Below, piece by piece: positions 22,701 to 27,443 of a stretch of DNA of 27,443 bases. Source of the DNA: JAGXTF01 sp044224315. GTDB taxonomy: Bacteria > Bacteroidota > Bacteroidia > NS11-12g > UBA955. The DNA is taken from positions 1-27,443 of the forward strand of contig JBGAKR010000011.1 of NCBI GenBank assembly GCA_044224315.1, written 5' to 3'. The number at the start of each line of letters is the position of its first letter. Position 1 is the stretch's first letter. The translations under genes were made by a program, and so were the position numbers. The notes under the pieces are model-generated. The model was not told where the DNA came from and did not search any database. It saw nothing but the letters and a program-made list of their open reading frames with translations.

Positions 22701-24362
22701 TACCGGGTAATTATGGAAGCAAAAACCAAGCCTTATGGTTTTAGTTTCTTCGATACTGCTTTTGTAGATGTAAACCCCATTCCGGTAGTAGCATTTTCGA
22801 AAATAAATGCATGCGCAGGCAATAACCTGGTGTTCAATAATAAAACCACACCCACAAATTCTCAGGTTTCATGGGATTTTGGTGACGGTACCAAAAGCAC
22901 CACTTTCAGCCCTTCAAAAAAATACAACAATCCCGGTAGTTATTTGGTAACCCTAAAAGCAACTTTAAATGGTTGCAGTGATGAGTTGAAACAGCGTGTT
23001 TATCAGTTTGAAAAACCCGTTTCTAAATTTGATTTACAAAGCGGTTCATGCGAGAATGATAAATTTATTTTTGAAAATAAAAGCGTACTGAATTCAGGTA
23101 ATTTGGGCAGTTTCTGGACCTTTGAGCCCGGCATGTATGCTACTGAGAGAAATTCCGAATTTACCTTTAGCAGCAGCGGATCTAAGACTGTAAAACTGGT
23201 ATCTGTTTCTGAATTTGGTTGCAAAGATTCTGTTTCAAAAACCATAGTGGTAAAACCCACGGCAAAACCTGCCTATATTGTAGGTGAAACTTGCATGGGT
23301 ACCCCTGTAAATGTGTTGAATACTACCCTGGATGTGCCTGGTACTATAGCCAACTATAAATGGGAATTCCAAGGCGCCGGAACCAGCACCGCCAAATCGC
23401 CCCAGGTTACTTTTGGCAATCTCGGACCCCGCAAAATTAAACTTACTGTAAATCTGGATAATGGTTGCTCTACTTCAGAAGAACGCGAAGTGAGTGTGGG
23501 AGTGAAACCAAAAGCCGATTTTATGGCCAGCGATGTATGTGTTGGAAATCCGGTGGTATTCAGAAATAAAACTTCATGGCCCCAAGGCCGAATCAGCTAC
23601 AGCTGGAAATTTGGCGACGGTGCCATTTCTACCGCTACCAACCCCAGCAAAGCATATTCGGATAATATTTCTACCCAGTATTTTGTAACCCTCAAAGCTT
23701 CGGTTGAAAATGGTTGCTCCGATTCAGTTATCAAGCCCATCAACATTTTTGAAGGTCCTAAAAACTGCGATTTTGTATCCAATATCGATTACAAAATGGG
23801 CTTCCGGGGTATGAAATTCTTGCCTGTAAATAACAATGGACAAATTGTAAAACAACCCGGTATAGAATATACCTGGATTATCGAAAACAATGGTTCATTC
23901 TTTGGCGATACTGCAGCCATCGATTTTCAATTGGATGGTGAATATATTGTAACCATGCGCGCCAAATCAACCGCCACCAATTGCGAATGTTCTAAAACCA
24001 AAACAGTGGTAATGAACCGCAGCGGTTTGCAGGGTTTTGCCGAGTTGGGTGTGAAAATTCATCCCAATCCCAGCCATGGTATTTTAAATGTAAATATTCC
24101 CTCTACCGTAAAAGTTTCAGGCAAGATGGAATTGCTTACAATCTCTGGCCAAGCTGTATTGTCGTGGAATGTAAATGCAGGATTAAATGTGTTGGATTTG
24201 CAACAATTATCTGCTTTTTCATATAGGTTTAGGTGTTGCCCCCGGTTGGAGAGCCGGGGGCAATTTTTTTTCGGATTGCGGATCTCGGATCTCAGATCTC
24301 GGATCTCAGATTTTGGATTGCGGATATTGGATGTCGGATTTTTGACGTTTTTGACGAGGTAA
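19800..24362 (+). CDS. Giant secreted T9SS/PKD protein with damaged sorting domain
   Basis: The product reads 1520 residues from ATG 19800. Its signal peptide (IFLIVFGFWFLPTALNAQ) is cut before QMSG, as in the 837 paralogue. The layout is the same: beta-helix-like region (about 100-665) with INGNS/NNTI-type turns, a CARDB/Ig-like stretch (about 685-905), PKD repeats (about 910-1320, for example VSWDFGDGT) and a CECSKTK segment. The T9SS domain begins normally at about 1416 (IHPNPSHGIL) but after LDLQQLSA (residue 1472) it departs into FSYRFRCCPRLE and repeat-derived sequence. The expected final strands (like GTYLVRV...RKITI) are missing. The frame also runs through a strong terminator at 24236. 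In another frame a TAG lies at 24224, just before that terminator. A frame-changing deletion that removed the end of the domain fits best. Secretion by T9SS may be lost. Confidence 0.85.
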   Translation: MNKPLHNKTPKNICIFLIVFGFWFLPTALNAQMSGNYTINSANTASSTNFRNWQSFWQSLQGTSRADAGPTFTGGVSGPVSVSVQSSLTETVAVQFAAISGVSSTNTITINGNSNVLSFAGTTANPAVIFANGIDFLRIQNLVIRNTGTATNVMGIRFTNASDNNIVQNCTLEFSGITTGSNTAGGAYVAFAAATSLTGVTAGIGTNGFNNIIRNNLMRTTNTNSPGPTYGIFEVQNTSTYTSTASNNTFENNTIQNFFFWGINTYYTNGTHIIKNDISRASVTSGNPNSTSGGINSYYNYATGRSLRADSNYIHDLPFVGSIPSSSNASMHGMWVWYWYGSSSNPFTIKGNRVMNLTSATSSQGVYEGYGTFGKIEENRVENLRSNASSNMFGVYSIYGSTKDLLKNLIQNNRPFGTYYGMYTFGIGGSGNKIHDNIVKDNVSQATTTYHIMYGIYNANGDLDIQRNLVYNLTQITTAGYVYGLFSQINGASQLVANNVVSNCGGSYGTYGFYHNTVNNSLVFRQNTINLNVTGGGYNFHYSYAIYGFGSGSTTIEGNIISATNTYCSYMVYYGGSTANPPTFRNNLYWASNFTLQYWYNPLMGVRNSINDWTNSGLGNMTGELFSNPLLVNPTSGDFSSRNFLSQNNVPEDTRTARDLVSLPRNTIMCDRGAVRSMLDIENTSVTYNGGTSPCTGYKEKLKVTVKNNYSDSTRGFNVALSINGKLLTRERINRLIPPGETFTYEFQTPLHFTQSGATRLAVYIEMPDDVRSNDSQIYNLMVKKSPGGSVLSPAMVATKAVYQQGKKFDVTVAKSAVIYNLTAPSGFVNSEYGSKWQASAYALTAGGVSRPSSEIVLTAPGTGDLTVQWKTEDRSIEDTNVFVCIKFSNLLNGCDTVVIRQVLLYPSIEPDFKFPAKICDQDFVLFENLSKVKSGFMEYTWNFGTTNAADTSNAPEPVFSFPTHGKYRVIMEAKTKPYGFSFFDTAFVDVNPIPVVAFSKINACAGNNLVFNNKTTPTNSQVSWDFGDGTKSTTFSPSKKYNNPGSYLVTLKATLNGCSDELKQRVYQFEKPVSKFDLQSGSCENDKFIFENKSVLNSGNLGSFWTFEPGMYATERNSEFTFSSSGSKTVKLVSVSEFGCKDSVSKTIVVKPTAKPAYIVGETCMGTPVNVLNTTLDVPGTIANYKWEFQGAGTSTAKSPQVTFGNLGPRKIKLTVNLDNGCSTSEEREVSVGVKPKADFMASDVCVGNPVVFRNKTSWPQGRISYSWKFGDGAISTATNPSKAYSDNISTQYFVTLKASVENGCSDSVIKPINIFEGPKNCDFVSNIDYKMGFRGMKFLPVNNNGQIVKQPGIEYTWIIENNGSFFGDTAAIDFQLDGEYIVTMRAKSTATNCECSKTKTVVMNRSGLQGFAELGVKIHPNPSHGILNVNIPSTVKVSGKMELLTISGQAVLSWNVNAGLNVLDLQQLSAFSYRFRCCPRLESRGQFFFGLRISDLRSRISDFGLRILDVGFLTFLTR
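24236..24271 (+). terminator. Strong terminator lying inside the extended reading frame
   Basis: A perfect 10-bp stem, TTGCCCCCGG/CCGGGGGCAA, with an 8-base loop is followed by eight T residues. It is placed as expected for the end of the 19800 gene (10 bases after TAG 24224-24226 in another frame). This supports the view that the present frame has shifted past the original stop. Confidence 0.92.
24273..24342. repeat. Ten tandem 7-bp repeats (GGATNTC type)
   Basis: Ten consecutive heptamers of the form GGATCTC/AGATCTC/GGATTGC/GGATATT fill 24273-24342 directly behind the terminator T tract. Translated, such sequence gives ISDLRS-type peptides, a low-complexity pattern that to my recollection appears in spurious ORFs of several phyla. 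It is best regarded as non-coding simple sequence. Confidence 0.9.
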
Positions 24363-24709
24363 TCGACGTTATTCACGTCGAATTTGACGTTCCGGACGTG
24401 GAAATCGAGGTTCCGGACGTAGAAATCTACGTTACTCACGTCGAAATTGACGTCCCGGACGTGGAAATCGAGGTTCTCGACGTGGAAATTGACGTTACGG
24501 ACGTGGAAATCGAGGTTCTCGACGTGGAAATCGACGTTATTCACGTCGATTTTGACGTTCTTGACGTGGAAATTGACGTTCTTGACGTGGAAATCGAGGT
24601 TCCGGACGTAGAAATCGACGTTATTCACGTCGATTTTGACGTTCCCGACGTAGAAATCGACGTTCCTCGCGTCGAATTTGACCTTCTTGATGAGAAATTT
24701 GAGGTTATC
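24353..24709. repeat. Seventeen tandem 21-bp repeats
   Basis: Seventeen units of exactly 21 bp run without spacers. The common unit is GACGTGGAAATCGAGGTTCTC; variants begin CACGTCGA or GACGTAGA and have ATTGACGTT or ATCGACGTT in the middle. Many units carry GACGT/ACGTC pieces that are complementary to one another. Because 21 is a multiple of three, both strands stay open and give heptapeptides (DVEIEVL plus, NVDFHV-type minus). Neither frame has a credible start: the plus frame opens with a GTG just before the terminator hairpin, the minus frame runs into the antisense of the PKD gene. A non-coding array is favoured. Confidence 0.92.
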
Positions 24710-24724
24710 AGCTATAAAAAAGAA

Positions 24725-24766
24725 AAAACCAGTAGGGGGCGGTCGCGACCGACCCCTACTGGTTTT
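24725..24766. terminator. GGTCGCGACC palindrome, copy 1 (terminator-like)
   Basis: Arms AAAACCAGTAGGGG and CCCCTACTGGTTTT form 14 perfect pairs around a G-A mismatch and the self-complementary core CGGTCGCGACCG. A-rich and T-rich flanks suit bidirectional termination. It closes the 21-bp repeat tract and is related to the elements at 25643 and 26442. Confidence 0.85.
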
Positions 24767-24817
24767 GTGGATGTGTTGTCTTACTTAAACCCAATTTTAA
24801 AAGTGAACCGTAAAACG

Positions 24818-24825
24818 TATATTTG
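24818..24825 (+). promoter_or_regulatory. -7 box (TATATTTG) of the 24851 gene
   Basis: This exact TAnnTTTG match lies 25 bases before ATG 24851. The -33 position has TTT rather than TTG. Confidence 0.55.
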
Positions 24826-24850
24826 TTAGCAATTCTTAAGCTTTTATTAC

Positions 24851-25618
24851 ATGCCAAATTATATTTTTATAGTGCTTAGCTTGTTTATTATTCAAAGTTG
24901 CAGCAATGCTAGAAATGAGCAACAAAAGTTTATTGCAAAAACTGCAGAATCTGATACTTCCAAAATAGAAACAGTAGCAGACACACTTGTAATATATTCC
25001 ATTAAGGTGAAGGAAGTAGATTCATTTGAATTTAAAGAAAACTGGAAGAAAAGTCCTGCGCGGGATAAAAAAGTACTTGAAATTACGGATGCAAATGACA
25101 TCAGGGATCGATTGAAAGGGGTAGTGGATTTTGACAACAATTCAGAATTTCCAAATGATCTGGTTGTAAAGCAGATTCATTTTAGAAATGGAAAACAATT
25201 GGATACTGCACATGATTATGTGTTTTGGAAAGTGTTGGCCTATTTCCCGGAAGAAGATGTGCTGCTTTGTGAGGGAGGACATACCGCAGATGTGAGCTAC
25301 AACCTTAGAAACGGCAAGGAGACCGAAGAAACCGGGAACCCTCGGATTTATACATATTCACCCCAAAATACATTCAGGTTGAATGGATATTTTGGCGGAC
25401 AAGAATGTTTTTCATATTTCATTCAAAGAAAAATGAATGGGGAGTATACAGCCATTATAGACCTGGATAAGGAATTTGAGAGATTCACAAACAGCGGGCT
25501 CTGTCAAGTAGGTGAATCATTTTGGGCGGATGAAAGTACACTCTATTTGATTAAATTAGATATGTACGATTATGGTTACACAAAGCAATATTTTAGAATT
25601 AAAATGTTAGAATTGTAA
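24851..25618 (+). CDS. Lipoprotein of unknown function
   Basis: The 255-residue product begins with a lipoprotein signal peptide (IFIVLSLFIIQSC, lipid cysteine C17 followed by S-N). The mature part is mixed alpha/beta, acidic and aromatic, with segments such as DYVFWKVLAYFPEEDVLLCEGG and a late YTAIIDLDKEFERF. I recognise no family. It has its own promoter box and is closed off by palindrome copy 2, so it is probably transcribed alone. It should be anchored at the outer or inner membrane facing the periplasm. Confidence 0.7.
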   Translation: MPNYIFIVLSLFIIQSCSNARNEQQKFIAKTAESDTSKIETVADTLVIYSIKVKEVDSFEFKENWKKSPARDKKVLEITDANDIRDRLKGVVDFDNNSEFPNDLVVKQIHFRNGKQLDTAHDYVFWKVLAYFPEEDVLLCEGGHTADVSYNLRNGKETEETGNPRIYTYSPQNTFRLNGYFGGQECFSYFIQRKMNGEYTAIIDLDKEFERFTNSGLCQVGESFWADESTLYLIKLDMYDYGYTKQYFRIKMLEL

Positions 25619-25642
25619 GTACAATTGTATATTGCGATTAAT

Positions 25643-25687
25643 AAAACCCTGTAAGGGTCGGTCGCGACCGGACCCCTGCAGGGTTTT
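25643..25687. terminator. GGTCGCGACC palindrome, copy 2 (terminator-like)
   Basis: AAAACCCTG pairs with CAGGGTTTT, enclosing GGGTC/GACCC-type arms and the core GGTCGCGACC. It lies 24 bases after the lipoprotein stop and is followed by T-rich sequence. The 17 bases from the core to GGACCCC are identical to copy 3. Confidence 0.85.
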
Positions 25688-25765
25688 GTTTTAACGGATT
25701 AAATTTGGTAGAATATTGTATATTATATTAATTTGTGGTAATTTTTAAACTATAAAAAACAACGA

Positions 25766-26380
25766 ATGATTTGGACCCATATATACGATTTGTTGCTGAA
25801 AATAGCTACCCTATTCGTATCTATATTTATTTTAATGCAAATACCGGTTCTGCCGGATTATCCTTGGGTGATGCTGTTCTTGATAGGGGCTGTGTTTTTT
25901 GGACTGTATTTTACTTTGGTAAGAACATTGGCAACTTATCTTTATTGCAGATACACGCTTAAAATGGATGTGAATTTGAATGAGGCGAAACAGCTGAATG
26001 GGGCTTTTACACCCATGTTTTCTTTGCGCATGAAATGGCTTCCAATGAAAGAGTTGATAAAGGTCAACGATGCGAGTAAGTTTCAAATGGCGCTTGATAT
26101 TTACAAAAAATGGGATGATCAAAATAACCAGAAAACAAAGCAGGAAATTCAAAATTTTAAAAATGCTCAACAGCGAACCAAAGTCTTAACTGTATTGATG
26201 TATTTGTTGGTGGGCTATTTTACACTTGCTGGTTTTTTGGATTGGTCACCTGCAAATTATTTAACCACTGCGTATTGTAAATTGTTTAATACAAGTCATT
26301 ATTATCCATTTTTAAACAGTGTTCTCCTCGCTGTCCCAATTATATTGATTTTCAGAGCTTTTGATAAAAATATTAAATGA
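25766..26380 (+). CDS. Membrane protein of unknown function (about four transmembrane segments)
   Basis: The 204-residue product shows hydrophobic segments at about 12-28, 33-55, 145-165 and 182-200. Between the second and third lies a charged region of about 85 residues that is probably cytoplasmic (KMDVNLNEAKQLNGAF, then DIYKKWDDQNNQKTKQEIQ), with a possible coiled coil. No catalytic motif or family is recognised. It stands between two palindrome copies and appears to be a single-gene unit. An exact promoter box was not found upstream. Confidence 0.65.
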   Translation: MIWTHIYDLLLKIATLFVSIFILMQIPVLPDYPWVMLFLIGAVFFGLYFTLVRTLATYLYCRYTLKMDVNLNEAKQLNGAFTPMFSLRMKWLPMKELIKVNDASKFQMALDIYKKWDDQNNQKTKQEIQNFKNAQQRTKVLTVLMYLLVGYFTLAGFLDWSPANYLTTAYCKLFNTSHYYPFLNSVLLAVPIILIFRAFDKNIK

Positions 26381-26441
26381 TGAATTTGGGCTACAAGCCT
26401 GGTGTTAAGGATTTTAATATTCTCCTTAATTGTAAATTTAT

Positions 26442-26488
26442 AAACCCCGTACGGGAGGGTCGCGACCGGACCCCGACAGGTTTTTTTT
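26442..26488 (+). terminator. GGTCGCGACC palindrome, copy 3 with eight-T tract
   Basis: The outer arms AAACC/GGTTT and inner GGGTCGCGACC...ACCCC are less perfect than in the other copies. The element ends in eight T residues, 61 bases after the stop of the membrane protein gene. The core and right arm match copy 2. Confidence 0.8.
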
Positions 26489-26590
26489 GTAAGAAAGTGA
26501 ACTTCCCAGAATTTTTAACCCGTTATTTGCAAAAAGAATAAACCAAGCTGGCATAATGCAGCGGTTTTAAATAATTGGAAATAAACCACA

Positions 26591-27217
26591 ATGAGCAAAA
26601 TCATATTCGACAGCGGAATATCTTTGGATGGATATTTTGCAGGTGACAACCGCGGTCCCCAAAACCCCATGGGCGGTGTTTCAGCGAAAATCCATTCATG
26701 GATGTTTAACCAAAAAGCTTTCTGGGATTATTTGGGTGTAGAGAATGATAAAACCGATGGACCTGACGGAAAATACATCCGCGAAACGATTGACAGAACT
26801 GGCGCATTTATTATGGGCAAACGCATGTTTGAAGAAGGGGAAGTAAGCTGGCCTAACGACCTGTACAAAGCGGATGTATTTGTATTAACCCACGAAAAAC
26901 GCGAGCCCTGGGTGCAGGAAGGTTCTACCACATTTTACTTCGTAAATGATGGAATTGAAAGTGCATTGGAGCAGGCAAAAAAATCGGCCAAGGGCAAGGA
27001 TATTCGCATACAGGGTGGGGCTGATACTATACAGCAATTTTTAAATGCCGGCCTGGTAGATGAGTTTTTTATCCATATAGCTCCGGTGTTTTTAGGCAGC
27101 GGCATCAGGCTGTTCGACGGGATGGACAAGGATAAATATGATATGGAAATTTTGGAGGTAATTCCCTCAGGGTTGACTACGCATATTAAATATGGATTGA
27201 ATTTAAAACAAAAATAA
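26591..27217 (+). CDS. Dihydrofolate reductase-family protein (RibD C-terminal domain type)
   Basis: The 208-residue product opens with the family start KIIFDSGISLDGYFAGDN. It has AFIMGKRMFEEGEVSWP (NADPH-site region) and closes with the hallmark IQGGADTIQQFLNAGLVDE followed by IHIAPVFLGSGIRLFDG. This fits YyaP/YwjB-type DHFR-like reductases and the RibD reductase domain, which use NADPH in the cytoplasm. The true substrate is unknown for these stand-alone members, and a role in folate metabolism should not be assumed. It appears monocistronic, and no terminator was found behind it. Confidence 0.9.
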   Translation: MSKIIFDSGISLDGYFAGDNRGPQNPMGGVSAKIHSWMFNQKAFWDYLGVENDKTDGPDGKYIRETIDRTGAFIMGKRMFEEGEVSWPNDLYKADVFVLTHEKREPWVQEGSTTFYFVNDGIESALEQAKKSAKGKDIRIQGGADTIQQFLNAGLVDEFFIHIAPVFLGSGIRLFDGMDKDKYDMEILEVIPSGLTTHIKYGLNLKQK

Positions 27218-27306
27218 TAATTATTCAGTTTGGGGATATAGGCTTGATACATTCAAAATACATCCCATAACAATGATTTAATTATTGGATATTTCAACAA
27301 ACCAAA

Positions 27307-27443
27307 ATGGCTAAATACAAACTCACAAAATGGCAAACAGCAGTGGAGGTTTTACGACCCTGGATTTTGCTGTCGGCTTACATTTTACTGGCCTTAAACG
27401 GGCATTGGGTATGGGCGGGATTGTTTGCACTGTTTACGGTTTT
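27307..27443 (+). CDS. N-terminus of a membrane protein, possibly a fatty acid desaturase
   Basis: An ATG at 27307 opens a frame that continues past the window end (45 codons visible). The start MAKYKLTKWQTAVEVLRPW is basic and amphipathic, followed by hydrophobic segments ILLSAYILLALNG and WVWAGLFALFTV. The RPW-hydrophobic-hairpin pattern resembles the start of desaturase-like proteins, but the histidine boxes that would prove it lie outside the window. Confidence 0.5.
   Translation, partial: MAKYKLTKWQTAVEVLRPWILLSAYILLALNGHWVWAGLFALFTV

Noticed and set aside
24059..24628. Minus-strand ORF of NVDFHV-type heptapeptides
   Set aside because: It is the other strand of the same repeats and runs antisense into the PKD gene's sorting domain; there is no independent evidence of coding.
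24353..24709. CRISPR array or iteron replication origin
   Set aside because: Units are directly adjacent with no spacers, and no replication initiator, DnaA-box cluster or cas gene is near.
24233..24829. Plus-strand ORF of 198 codons made of DVEIEV heptapeptides
   Set aside because: It opens with GTG just before a terminator hairpin, runs through tandem repeats and into palindrome copy 1. Openness follows from the 21-bp period; there is no promoter or family feature.

Overview
The window comes from a member of the Bacteroidota, probably a Chitinophagales/Cytophagales-type environmental lineage. The evidence is type IX secretion (T9SS) C-terminal sorting domains with PNPS motifs on giant PKD proteins, repeated matches to the Bacteroidota promoter (TTG, about 19-20 bases, TAnnTTTG), and general lack of Shine-Dalgarno sequences. 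The assignment is inference; no rRNA or other phylogenetic marker was placed.

Layout. Positions 1-5354 hold the 3' end of one T9SS cargo protein and a complete paralogue (signal peptide, parallel beta-helix-like region, PKD repeats, sorting domain). Next come a crotonase and a TatD-family nuclease that overlap, then tRNA-Ser(GGA). Directly after the tRNA lie a multi-hairpin element (7095-7229) and three 113-114 bp tandem structured repeats (7229-7535). Positions 7674-10643 hold a DUF4349 lipoprotein convergent with a two-gene glycosyltransferase operon (GT2 then GT4). Positions 10739-13694 hold three small outer-membrane-barrel-like proteins around trpS.

Positions 13818-18123 are a tightly packed five-gene run: a small HExxH membrane protein, a COG2509-like FAD protein, mnmH (tRNA 2-selenouridine synthase), selD (selenophosphate synthetase) and a CoA-binding protein. 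MnmH and SelD together form a complete selenium-to-tRNA route. No selenocysteine machinery is in the window and SelD uses cysteine.

Two minus-strand genes follow (an unknown secreted protein and a DUF937/YidB-like protein). A third giant T9SS/PKD paralogue (19800-24362) has its sorting domain broken near the C-terminus. Behind its terminator are ten 7-bp repeats, then seventeen 21-bp repeats (24353-24709). The 24.7-26.5 kb stretch holds two unrecognised genes and three copies of one palindrome family with a GGTCGCGACC core, each at a terminator position. The window closes with a dihydrofolate-reductase-like protein and the first 45 codons of a membrane protein.

The strongest candidates for something undescribed are the structured region behind tRNA-Ser, the 7-bp/21-bp repeat tract at the damaged sorting domain, and the GGTCGCGACC palindromes. 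Several core genes also look leaderless or nearly so. No CRISPR array, transposase, integrase or recognisable defence system was found.
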